From Prionace glauca (lineage: Eukaryota > Chordata > Chondrichthyes > Carcharhiniformes > Carcharhinidae): a DNA stretch of 64,000 nt. Where the stretch lies: NCBI GenBank assembly GCA_037974335.1, contig CM075729.1:118860434-118924433 (forward strand), written 5' to 3'. Shown here piece after piece: positions 1 through 12,300 of this stretch. Within the stretch, counting starts at the first letter, position 1. Each line of letters starts with the position of its first letter. The position numbers and the translations under genes were made by a program. The notes beneath the pieces were generated by a model. That model was not told the DNA's origin. It did not search any database and was given only the letters and a program-made list of their open reading frames with translations.

Positions 1-402
1 TAACCACTGCTTCCAATTCCAAAATACAAAAAGCATAAACCTGAGACAGCTACATTTAGCATAATCTATTTGAGGGAGTGTGAGATTGTGTTTCTGCACT
101 TGTCAAAAAACACACAAGGGGAATGGCACAGTTCTCTAACTTTTCAATCTTTAAACTTAAAGGGCTAATGTTGTAGGGCGATATCAGGGATTGGGTCTTT
201 CATATTTTAATTTATATGTCTGTTCCTATTTTATTTAATTTCACTATAATACACTTTAATTTCACTATAATTACATAGAGCAAGCCCAGAGGGCCGGACC
301 TCACCAGAGGGAAGGAAAGGGTTAATGCTAGAGGCCTGCTCTGCCAACAAAGAACGATTAATGCACGCTATCAACTTCTGATGCGCAGGAGATTACTCAA
401 AT
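1..402. other. Unassigned sequence, no gene seen
   Basis: AT-rich sequence with no open frame, splice-bounded exon or repeat that I can name. The remaining 3' exon(s) of the minus-strand Ig gene that enters from the right could lie here or beyond the window edge; I did not find a convincing one. Confidence 0.4.
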
Positions 403-756
403 TATCACGATAATGTTGCCCAAAGTTTTAGACTCCCCAAAAGTAGGGGAGTCTAAAACTAGAGGACATAGGTTTGAGGTGACAGGGCGGAAATACAAAA
501 GAGTCCAGAGGGGCATTTTTTTTCACACAGAGAGTGTGAGTATCTGGAACAAGCTAGCAGAGGTAGTAATAGAGGCAGGTTCAATTTTGTTTTTTACGAA
601 GCATTCAAACAGTTACGTGGGTAAGATGGGTATAGAAGGATATGGGACAAATGTGGGCAATTGGGATTAGCATAGGGATTTAAAAAAGGGCAGCATGGAC
701 AAGTTGGCCAAAGGGCCTGTTTCTGTGCTGTAAACCTCTAAGACTCCATGATAACA
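403..756 (+). mobile_element. CR1-type LINE, 3' end fragment
   Basis: The stretch matches the last coding part and 3' end of the CR1 copies elsewhere in the window: a conceptual ...RFKVTG-(x)-VQRG-F-T-SVWN-LPEVVVEAGTILSFKKHL... pattern, then the tail reading 'ggccaaagggcctgttt.tgtgctgtaaacctc'. It is 5'-truncated, as is usual for LINEs, and has point decay. Confidence 0.85.
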
Positions 757-1312
757 GGAGAACCGGCATTAAGACAACCTATAGTTGAGGGGGGGGTATA
801 GTCTTCCATAAAACACGATCATCTAGCAGTGGAGAGGAAACAATTAACACAACAGTGCAAATGGTTGGGCAAACACAATGCTTTGACACTATAATTGGGT
901 AAACGGAACTGTCCAAGAAACTGATAAACAAGGTTATACTAAACAATGCAGTCTGCATAGGAGAATAAAAGAGCCATTTTGTATCCAACTTGAGGAATTA
1001 ATATGCTAATATACACCTTTGTGACTCAAAACATTATATTAACCTGTAGCAAATCTACCAGGGACAGAGAGGACTCGCAGGAAACCTGAGATTTCAGGCT
1101 CAGTTCAGCTCTCCCTCACGCATGTGGAATAAAAGCTTTTCTTGAAGTTCGACACGGTCTCCAAGGCTCAACTTGTTTCATTTCCATCCTACAGCTAAAG
1201 GTAATGAGCTGGGTGCTCACATTTAAATGGTTTAAGAAAGTTCTTCTCGAGTAGAGTTCCTCCAATTTAAGCCAGTTTGTCACTAATAGCTGTGCTCCCG
1301 GATTTAATTTAC

Positions 1313-1354
1313 CTCTTCATCAGTAGTTGTGGCTTTCAAGAAGGGTTCCTTCAG
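1313..1354 (-). CDS. Gene A candidate exon 10, cytoplasmic mini-exon
   Basis: A 42-nt phase 0-0 exon reading LKEPFLKATTTDEE, preceded by a pyrimidine-rich tract ending in AG and followed by GTAAAT. It fits the phase left open by the preceding tail exon. The piece resembles the VEEPLNAFKESK part of the CD47 tail, which is also built from tiny exons. The acceptor is ambiguous: an AG two bases earlier would give an immediate stop. This is the weakest exon of the model. Confidence 0.4.
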
Positions 1355-4300
1355 CTCTTCGAGGAAGAAAAAGATAAAAATATGAATTCAAATATCTTCA
1401 GCAATGGAAAAAATGTTCATTTTTATCAATTCGCAAAAAAGAATGAAAGGACAGCTCTGTAACTACTGATACAAAAATGGAAAATGCTGGAAAATCTCAG
1501 CAGGTCTGACAGCACCTGTGGTATGAGAATAGAGCCAATGTTTTGAGTCTAGATGACCCTTTTGTCAGAGCGGGTAACCTGAATTTGATTTGCCTCTTCT
1601 TTTGAAAATCATGCTTTCAATTTAGTTCTTTCCTTTAAACATGAACAAGTTTAGCCTTTTTTTTGTTAGACAGAAGCAGCCTGTCTAGGTTTCAATGTAT
1701 AACTTCAATTTCGATCTTTCTCTAATCTCTGACCATCCATTCGATCATTTATCGTAATTTTCAAACTATAAATTTCAACATTAACTATTAATTAATGTTT
1801 TTAAAAAATTTATTTAGTCATGTCACAAGTAGGGTTACATTAACACTGCAATGCAGTTACTGTGAAAATCCCCTAGTTGCCACACTCCGGCACCTGTTCG
1901 GGAACACTAAGAGAGGATTTAGCATGGCCAATGACACCTAACCAGCATGTCTTTCAGAAGTGCAAGAGGAGATTTGGTTTTGTTTAATTTCCCTATTAAA
2001 AATTCAGTAGGATATAGTTTCAGAGAAATAATCCCCTTCATCCTCAGATCAAACAACTCTGCTTACAGTAAGCATATTGGCATGCATGCAGTTCAGCAGA
2101 TACTGGAACCTTTCATTTTCCCATAGTAATTGTTCGGTGGGTATGCCGATGACAATAATCTCTCCCTCGATTTCAATAAAATGAAGGAGATAATCATCAA
2201 CTTCATGAGGACATGCCCCTGTCTACACCAACAGTGATGAAGTGGAGATGGTCAAGAGCTTCAAGTTTCTAACTGTTTAAATCACTAACTACCTGTCCTG
2301 ATCCCTCCATGCTGGCACCACAGTTTAGAAAGCCCACCAGCGCCTCTACTACAGAAGGCTAAGGAAATTCAGTATGTCCACTACAGCTCTCACCAATATT
2401 TACAGAAACACCCCTCCTGGATGTATCATAGCTTAGTACTGCTCCTGTTCTAACCAAGATCACAAGAGACTACAAAGGGTCGTGAATGTCGCCCAGTCCA
2501 TCAAGCAAACCAGCCTCCCATCCATTGACTCCATCTACACTTTCTGCTGCCTCAGAAAAGCAGCCAGCATAATTAACGACCCCACGCACCTCAGACATAC
2601 TCTCTTCCACCTTCTTCCTTCAGGAAAAAGATACAAAGACTGAAAACACGTATCAACCGACTCAAGAACAGCTTCTTCCCTGCTGCCAGCATACTTTTGA
2701 ATGGTCATGTCACATATTAAGGTTATCTTTCTCTTCACCCTGTCTGTAACTGCAACACTGTATTCTGCACCCTCTCCTTTCCTTCTCCCCAGTGTACTCT
2801 ATGAGTGGTATATTTTGCCTGTATAATGCATAAGAAAAAATACTTCTCATTGTATTCCAATGTACGTGACAATAACAATTCAATTCAATCAAATCGATTT
2901 GATCAAGTCAAATCAGATCACATCAATTCAAATTGATTCAAATCAAATCAAATCAATTCAATTCAAATTAAATCAATTCAAGCCAATCAAATCAATTAAA
3001 TTCAATTCAAATTATTTGAATCAATTCAAATCAATTAAATTCAAATCAAATCAATACAATTCAATGCAGTTCAATTCAATAATTACTGCTGAATAGCAAA
3101 AAGAAACAAAGAGCAAGATTCTCTGGCTTCCCCGTGGCATGTTTCTTGGCAGCAGGAGGCAGCCCTCTGTCAGTGGGATGGGAAGATCCCACTGCCATGA
3201 ACAGCTGGAAGGTCTTGCCCAAAATCTTCCTTTTCTGAAACAATAACCTGAGAAAGGAAAGTCCATTTACAGAAAGGTTGAGAGCAAAGGCTATTTTTCG
3301 AAACCTGTCACTTGTAAACGGACCAAATACTTACAAACTGTTGACATTCGTCAGCATCTTTTTCCCTTGGAACTGTGGATGCTGTTCCATTTGTCCCCTT
3401 ATTCCATTTTCTACCTGTTGATGTGAACAGGGAATGAAAAGCGAACTGAGCAAAGGTTTTGCTGAATAAAGAATGAGTAATTATATCGGTCTGTAACATC
3501 TTTCCCAAAGCACAATCTCCTTCCCATTTTAACATGCAATTCACCAAATTTAAGCAGTACACATGAAACTGCTTGCCCACTATATTATTGACTTATTTAT
3601 TTTAATGTCTCTGTTGAAAGGGAATTGGTCCATTTCACAGAAATATTATACTCAAAAAGTTAGCTCTATTACCACAGGGTGGTTAGAAGGTCTGTCTCAG
3701 TACTAGGGGGGTTTGTCACAGTTATAATAAAAGCAGTTAAGGAATGTTAGCCCGCATGGAATGTCACAAATATTACATGAAGAGATGCTACATCAGCTGG
3801 CCTGTTAATCAAATTAATCCAACAGAAATAATTTTTAACAATCACTGACAGCTATGTTTTTAATACAATTTAAAGAGTGGGTGAGTTAAACAATCTTCAG
3901 ATTATGATAGTTTAACAAAAATTGGCCTGAATTCTCCAACCTCGCTGGTACCTGGCATTCTCTGGTCTCGCTGTGAACAGAGATCTGGCTGAGTGGCAAT
4001 TTATCCATTTTTGCTGACAGTGGCAGCAGGATGTGTGAAACTAGAGAATTAATTCCGCTCTCTGCAGTGGTATGATCCTTCTTAAAAGGCAGTGCCAAGT
4101 ATAATTTACAGTCCCTAGAAATCCCCAATTAGCCAAGCGTTAAGGAAGGGTGGTTGGGAACTGCGTAAACCTAAAAATATCCATTGTGTCATTATAGTCA
4201 CTTCTTTCCATAACTCAGTAACTGGTTATGTATGCATGTTGACAGGTCTGGTTACTTTTATTCCTTCCTAAATAAAATTTGGTTTTTGAGTCATCCAGTT

Positions 4301-7300
4301 GTCTCTCTTTCTCTCTATCTTTTCATTCTGGTGAATCACAAAGTTAGAACATAATTCTGGAGTCCAGAACCCACACCCACCATCAGCAAAATGGGATCTG
4401 GTGAAAATGGGAGAGGGGAATTCCACATTCCAATCCTACCCGTCATTTTACAAGGCTCAAGGAGACTTCCCCCGAAACTTGCTGACCTTCCAGCAGAAAG
4501 AACTGTCCTCGACCGAGTGTTGCAGACTGGCACATTCCAACGTCCAGGACTACGTGCTGAGGGACGGGCTGAAGCTTGGGGCAGCCGCCGCAAAGGTACA
4601 ATGGGGAAAGGCCACACTGTAAGGCCTTTAACAGAGGCAGACCGAGGGCCCGGGAATTGCAGAATACCCTCGACCTGCGTAACTGTGTGCCAATCTGAGC
4701 ACTAACGGCACACAGAAATCCACTGAGACATGTATATATTTTTAAGAACTGAAATGCAAACCTTGTAAATAGTAATTGTAATATTGAGACATGGATATAG
4801 TTTTTTTTGAGTATTGAAAGAAGACACTGTAATTTGGACAGATCTGTAAAAATGTTTTGATTTGCTATTCGATTTGCCATTGTATATTTGAAATGGATTA
4901 GTTGAGTTTTTTTTTATGAATAAAGTATATTTTTGAAATAAAAAAAAAACTTAAGGAAAAAAAATGTTCCCAACACCGTCCTCATCCAGATGGCCACCTT
5001 TGTGTGCAGCTACATCGAGCTGTGTGTAGGTCCTCGGTACACTAATACCAAGTGCCACTACTTTTTGAGGTTCTACCTGTCCCATGGTCTGACCACACTG
5101 CCATGGAGTGCTACAAGTAGTTGCACTTTACCGCTGCACCTGTCCTTTGTGGGGACATTTTTCCAGAAACAAACCTTTGACCACATGGTGATCAAGCAGT
5201 GGTCAGCATGTAATGTCCTCGAGGCCCTGAGGGAAAAAGAAGATGGTGGATCCTGTTGGATGGTTCCCTGAACAGACTGTCAGTGTCATCTGATAGAATG
5301 CCTCATCACCAGAACTGACAAACAAGCACCAAGACCTGGCTTGGTTGATGGTGACAAGGGGACTTCCCACCAGAATCCTTCGTGCATGCCCAAGTTCTCA
5401 TCAACACCACACATTACCCTCTGCAGGGCTGATGTGACGGTCGCACACCTCCTTGTGGAATGTGCCTTTGCAAAGGAGGTCTGGAGTGAGATGAGGTGAT
5501 ATTTGTCGAGGTTCGTCCTGAGCAGCTCGGTGATGCAGGACTCTGTGCTCTATGGGCTGTTTCCAGGGACGCTCACCGAGACAAATATCAACTGCTGTTG
5601 GCAGTCATCAATTCGACGAAGGACGCACTTTAGTTCCCCCCAAAACTCACTGATCTTCCAGTGCAAAGATTTATCCTCAACCGAGTGTTGCTGACTGGCA
5701 CATTCCAAGGTCCAGGACTACGTGCTGAGGGATGTGCTCAAGATTGGTGCAGCCGCCGCAAAGCCACAATGGGGGAAAGGCCACTGTTTAAAACCTCTCA
5801 ACCGAGGAAGATCGAGGGCCTAGGAACTGCAGAATACCTTTGGCCTGCGTACTGTGTGCTAATCTGTAAAAACATCACACAGTGAAATGTGACAAATGTA
5901 TATAGTTTGTTAAAGAACTGAACTGTAATGTATGTCATCACAGAAATGACATTTCCAATCATTACAAACAGTGCAAAAAGTCATATTTACAATTTCCTTA
6001 ACTTCAATATTTTACAGTGCTCAGTTCCAAGACACTGAGCACTGTAAAATATTGAAGTTAAGGAAATTGTAAATATGACTTTTTGCACTGTTTGTAATGA
6101 TTGGAAATGTCATTTCTGTGATGCTTTATTTCAGAATATTTATGAATAAAGTGTTCTTTTGAAATAAAAAAAATAGGAAAATCCAGCCCTTTGTAATCAT
6201 TACAACATGGTGAGGCAGCATGGTGGCACAGTGGTTAGCACTACTGCCTCATAGTGCCAGGGACCGGGGTTCGATTCCTGGCTTGGGTCGCTGTCTGTGC
6301 AAAGTCTGCATGCTCTCCCTGTGTCTTTATGGGTTTCCTCTGGGTGCTCCAGTTTCTTCCCACAGTCCAAAAATGTGTGGGTTAGGTGGATTGGCCATGC
6401 TAAATTGCCCCTTAGTGTCAGAGGGATTAGCTAGGGTAAATACATAGAGTTCTGGAAATAGCGCCTGAGTGGGATTGTGATCAGTGCAGACTCGATGGGC
6501 CGAATTGCCCCCTTCTGCACGTAGGAATTCTATGATAATAGTTTGGAATCAAGCTTTAATTGCATCAACATTACTTACATATGATATGAAGCACAAAGGC
6601 TATTAAGTAGGAAACAAACAGAATTCCCAATGAAGTAACTATGGTTCCTTGTAGATTGGCTGCTGGTTCACAACCTTCACCTGTAATGGATAACATCATG
6701 AACTGCGGTTATTAAAATTATACAAATGGTCTGACCTCTTGATTGTATCACAACTACTCACCACTCCCCAATATTGCTGCTTGGATTATTACTTCCAGTA
6801 CACTGAAGATCATACACTGGAGGGTGGCACGGTGGCACAGTGGTTTAGCACTGCTGCCTCGCAGCACTAGAGATTCAGGTTTCATTCTGGTCTTAAGTGA
6901 CTGACCGTACGGAGTTTGTACGTTCCTCCCCATTTGCGTGGGTTTCCTCCGGGTGCTCCGGTTTCCTCCCACAGTCCAAAAGCGTCCAGGTTAGGCGGAC
7001 AGTCCATGCTAAATTGTCACTTAGTGTCCAGAGATGTGCAGGTTAGTTAGATTGGCAATGCTAATTGTCCCTTAGTGTTCAAAGATGTGCAGGTTAGGTG
7101 GATTAACCATGCTAAATTGTCCCTTTGTGACCAGAGATGTGAAGGTTAGGTGGATTGGCCACGTTAAATTGTCCCTTAGTGTCCAAAGATGTGCAGGTTA
7201 GGTGAATTAACCATGCTAAATTGTCCCTTAGTGTCCAGGGATGTGCAGGTTAGGTGGATTGGCCATGTTAAATTGTCCTTTAGGGAGAGGGGATTAGGCA

Positions 7301-9321
7301 GCGTACATGGGATTACAGGGATAGGAACTGTTGGGTGGGAGTGTTGTTGGTGCAGGCTTGATGGGCCAAATGGCCTTATTCTGCACTGTAGGGATTCTAC
7401 TTGGTACAATCTGTTTCTCTTTTATTATAATAAAACAACTAGCCAGGACATTGTGCTTTTAGCATTCTGGACACAGCTTGAAGCATGCGTCATAAAGTCA
7501 CGCATTCACTGCCCTTGGTTTCCAATTGCCAACTCTAATTATCTGAAAATTATGGGTACCTTTGTGTAATTTCCAAACCTTCACGACTGAGATGATAACT
7601 CCCATCCATCTTCTTGATCGTCACATTTCAACTTTCTTTTGTGCTTTGAAAATAAAAACCTTGCCTAAAATCTTTATTTTAACTTAGCCTCATTTGTAAT
7701 TGGTCCACCATTGTCGATCGTTCTGTCAGCCCTAGGGACCTGGGTTCAATTCCAGCCTCCGATTACTGTCTGTGCAGAGTCTGCACATTCTCCCTGTGCC
7801 TGTGTGGGTTTCTTCTGGGTGCTCCGGTTTCCTCCCACAGTCCAAAAGATCTGCAGAGTAGGAGGGTTGGCCATGATAAATTGCCCGTTAGTGTCAGGGT
7901 AAATACATGGGGATAGGGTGGGATTGTTGTTGGTGCAGGCTTGATGGGCTGAATGGCTTCCTTCTGCACTGTGGGATTCCAGTCTATGAATCTATGGGAT
8001 TAGATTTGGACTGGTCTGTAAAACTGCTAGCACAGACATAATGGGTGGAATTAATTGGTGGAGGGGGGAGCAGGAATCACTGTTGACAACAGTGGGACCA
8101 GTGATCCCACTGCTGGCCAGTAGTGGGCGGTGTCTCCTGCAACAAAACACGCCATACGGGTGAAGCAGAACATCCTGCTCTATGGACCAAATAGCCGTCT
8201 GCACTGTAACCCTCAATATGAAACATTGGCAATAATGACTGCATAATTTGCCCTCCTGTTCAGACTGTTCCTGACAGGATGTGGCATCTGGAATGGGTTT
8301 GTCGGCCACAGTTTTATCATTGAATACTCACCAGTACGCTTCACAATTTCAGTGATCAGGATGGTTGACATACATATCACAATGATTCCACTCAGTGGAG
8401 TAACGATTGGGGTCAGATGGCAAGCTGGCAACAAATAAAAGACAGAATCACAGAGTGGGCACACACCCAACAGATGCCCCAATCCGTCTGCCGAACTTTG
8501 AGAAATGTGACTGGTCAAGGACAGCGCAGGGGCAATTTTCCCGGTGACTGAGTTTGGGATTAATGGGTCACCAGGACTTTAAAGGCCTGGGTTTGTCATG
8601 GTCATTTCCGGTGCCTAGGTCAGGGCCGGGAGTCTGTCCAGTTTCATTTGTTATCGGCTTTCTAACAGTTTGATACAAAGTAAGTGGTTGTTCGGCCATT
8701 TCAGTGGAGTCATCCATGTTGCTGTGGCTCTGGAGTCACATGTAGGCAAGAACGGCAGATTTCCTTCCCTAAAAGACATTAATGAACCAGGACAACTGGG
8801 AGAAGAGGGCAACAGGCCTCTCGCAGTCCATCAATGGTAGCATTAAATTAAAATCAACAAATAGAAAATCACCCAGCCTCGATTATGGATGCATGTGCCT
8901 TTCTATCTGATTATCCTGGGACTCAGGTGAACTTTTTAAAATTCATTCGTGGGACATAGGCATCACTGACCAGCATTTATTTGCCCGAGGGAAGTTGAGA
9001 GTCAACCACATTGCTGTGGTTCTGGAGTCACATGTAGGCCAGACCGTGTAAGGAAGGCAGATTTCCTTCCCTAAGGGCCATTACTGAGCCAGATGGGTTT
9101 TTCCAACAATGGTTTCATTGTCATCAGTAGCTTCTTAATTCCAGATTGTTTTTATTGAGTTCAAGTTTCACCATCTGCCATGGTGGGATTCAAACCCAGG
9201 TCTCCAGACATTAGCTGAGTTTCTGGACTAATAGTCTAGTGATATCATCACTAGGCCATCACCACCCCAGGAGCATTTATCCAAATAGTCCAATATGTGT
9301 GTGAATGTGTCTGTGTGAGTG

Positions 9322-9352
<31 letters not shown>

Positions 9353-12300
9353 TTGAGAGAGAGAGACTGTGTGTGTGTGTGTTTGAGAGAGAGAGACTGT
9401 GTGTGTGTGTGTGTGTGTATGTGTGTGTGAGAGAGTGTGTATATATCTGTGTACACATGTATATCTATGTGAATGTATCTGTGTGTGTGTGTGAGTGAGA
9501 GTGTGGTGTGTGAATATGTATGTGAATGTCTGTGTGAATGTATCTGTGTATGTGAATGTGTGTGTGTGTGTGTGTGAATGTGTGTGTGTGTGTGAATGTA
9601 TCTGTGTGTGTGAGTGAGTGAGTGAGTGTCTTTTCAAACACTAGTCTTGTAGAATCAGAAGAAGACTGTGGGATCAAACCCATATGGAGACCTGAGTGTA
9701 TAATCTAGGCTAGCACTTCAGTGCAATAGTGTACAAGTGTGACTCTGTCAGCACCACTGTGTTCTGAATGTCAAACTGGGGTCTCTTACACTCCATCAGC
9801 TCAATATAACAATCTCATGGCACTATTTTCAAAGAAGAACGAGGAAATCTCTTGACGTCCTGGCCAACATTCAATCTTCAAACATCAAACCAAACTACCC
9901 CGTCATTTACCTCACTGGTGTTTGTGGGACATTGCTGTTCTCAATCTACATGCTGTTTCCCACATTACAGCAATGGCTAGATTTCAAAGATCAATTCATT
10001 GGCTATGAAATGCTTGAGATTCTGAAAGGTGCTATGCAAATGTAGGTGCTTTTATATAATTTACACTGTACAGCAGTCTCAGTCTTGTTCAAACTGTATG
10101 GAAGGAAGTCATTAATATAGCCATAACATTCACAAATCATGTTTCAGACAGTTGCAATTTCCTGCAGAACTGTTTCTCGAAATAGATCCATTTAAAAAGA
10201 CGAAAGTAGGAAATATCTTGACAAATCTCATGTTATTTCTGTCAGCCCTTGCCCCCAGTTTGTTCAAATAGCAAAATAATAAAAAGTGATTTATGTGGTT
10301 GAAAAAGGATCATGGACATAGAATCCCTACAGTGCAGAAGGAGGCCATTCAGCCCATTGAGCCTGCATTGACCACCCAGGCCCTTTCTCTGTAACTCCAT
10401 GTTTGCACCCTGCTAATTCCCCCTGATACTAATGGGACAATTTAGCATGGCCAATCAACCTAACCCTAACCTAACCTTTGGAGTGTGGGTGCAAACTGGA
10501 GCACCTGAAGGAAACCCACGCAGCACAAGGAGAACATACAGTCTCCATACACACATGCAAGGCCCGAATCAAACCTGGGTCCCTGACTCCCTGGTACTGT
10601 GCTACCATGCCCCCATTGCATTCTGCCAAAGTTATTTGGAAACTCCAGGGTAGAAATTTGTCTGTGTTTTCTATTTCTTGGGTGTGAAATTGTTGCATTA
10701 CACAATTTCTCGTTCTGCACCAAATTCACTTCTGGTAGCTAGGCTACTTTGGTTTTGGTCCTCTCAGCTTTTAGGCTTCCCAGCAATTGCCTGCAATCAA
10801 CAGCAGATCAATTTAAAGGCACAAAGAAGGACGCAGCACTTGTTGCAAGACCCTTCTGTAAAATATAATTTAAAAAACGAGATTGAATAGGGGCTATGCA
10901 TTTTCCTTCCGGTTTCTTTCATTATGGCGGCACAGCAGTTAGCACTGCAACCTTACAGTGCCAAGGACCCACATTCAGTTCCAGTCTGTGTTGAGGCGTA
11001 GACTCCCAAAACCATCAGAAACTATAACATAAATGAAACAACATTCAGTTGGAGGTGGCTGCGGGAAATCAGAAACTGAAGGCCCTTTTGTTGAGGTTCC
11101 CTTGAGTTTGTCATCAGGCTGAGATAGTTTGGGTGCTGCAGTGGTTAGCACTATGCCTCACAGTGTCAGGGACCCAGGTTCAATTCCAAACTCGGGTGAC
11201 TGTCTGCGTGAGTTTCTTCCTGGTGTTCCAGTTTCCTCTCACAGTCCAAAGATGTGTAGTTTAGGATGATTAGCAGGGTAAACACATGGGGTTATGGGGA
11301 TAGAGTGGGGAGTAGGCCTGGGTGAGGTGCTCAATCAGCACAGATTTGATGGGTCGAATGGCTTCCTTCTGGGGTCAGTTTTAGCCTCAGGGATATAGAG
11401 TCTTTTAATAATGAAATTTTTATCCACAGGCACTTAAGTCCAGCAAGGGGCATGCGGGCGGCAGGTTGTGGTGGGCTGCTCCTGGATATTTCTTCGGGAA
11501 TTGCCTACTGCTTCATGTCGTTGGTATGCGTAAACTGGACCATCTCGAGGGCATCATGGCAGCTCAGAGGCTATCTTTGTTGCTGTGCGGACACATGGAT
11601 TTGGGCCTGTGTCCGTGGGAGTTTGCGCGTTCTCCCCGTGGTTGCGTGGGTTTCCTCCGGGTGCTCCGGTTTCCTCCCACATCCCAAAAATGTGCTTTTA
11701 GGCTGATTGATTGGGTAACAAATTGTCCCTATATTGGACCTCCCTGATCCTCACACATTAGGCATAGACTAGAATCATGAATAGGTCACTGACCATGGGA
11801 CGGCGGCGCGGGCTCGTTGGGCCGAAGGGCCTGTTTCCCGTGCTGTGTTGTTCTTTGTTCTTTGTTCTTTGTTCTACACTGAATGAGTTTTTTGAAGGGG
11901 CTTTGCTGAGTGCTGCCTTTCCACACTCAATGGAATTTCACCATACTGCCTCGGAAATTGTAGCGGGTGGGACATGGACCATGCAAAGGCCCATTAACCT
12001 TATCGGTCTTGGTTAGAGCACAGCCGGTAAATCCCACCCAGAGTGTTTTACTCAACCCACCTCCCAAGATTAACGGAAAGTCAGCAGGTCTGAATTCAAA
12101 GCCAGTACGTTGAGCAGGCTGTCTCATCGCCCCCTCAACTCCCACTCCAGCTTAAATCTCCACCTCACCAATCCTCCACCCACCTCACACTCCGTCTCCA
12201 CTTTAAATCCGTACCGCACCAATTCCCCACCCCCACAACATTACCCATAAGGGCTTTGATAGTGTGATATGAATATGTAACTTGTGTCTCAACTTACATT

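Noticed and set aside
1040-1190. Sequence with aataaaagcttttcttgaag, terminus-like
   Set aside because: Suggestive of a repeat end only; there is no second copy in the window to confirm it.
2860-3096. 78-codon frame of NQIKSIQF-type repeats
   Set aside because: It is the simple repeat that follows an L2-type 3' end.
3886-4128. 80-codon minus-strand frame in the gene A intron, examined as an additional exon
   Set aside because: Not hydrophobic, no fitting acceptor and donor, and partly covered by an old repeat.
6220-6290. tRNA-like A and B boxes
   Set aside because: They belong to SINE heads (many copies) and do not fold as an intact tRNA with anticodon arm and acceptor stem.
6212-7902. Frames reading ARDRGSIPGLG..LC.VC..SLC..GFP.GAPVSSHS and similar
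   Set aside because: These are translations of SINEs; the same peptide pattern appears at every SINE copy.
9228-9683. Long open frames rich in HTHTHTH on the minus strand
   Set aside because: They are translations of a (TG)n microsatellite, in all frames.
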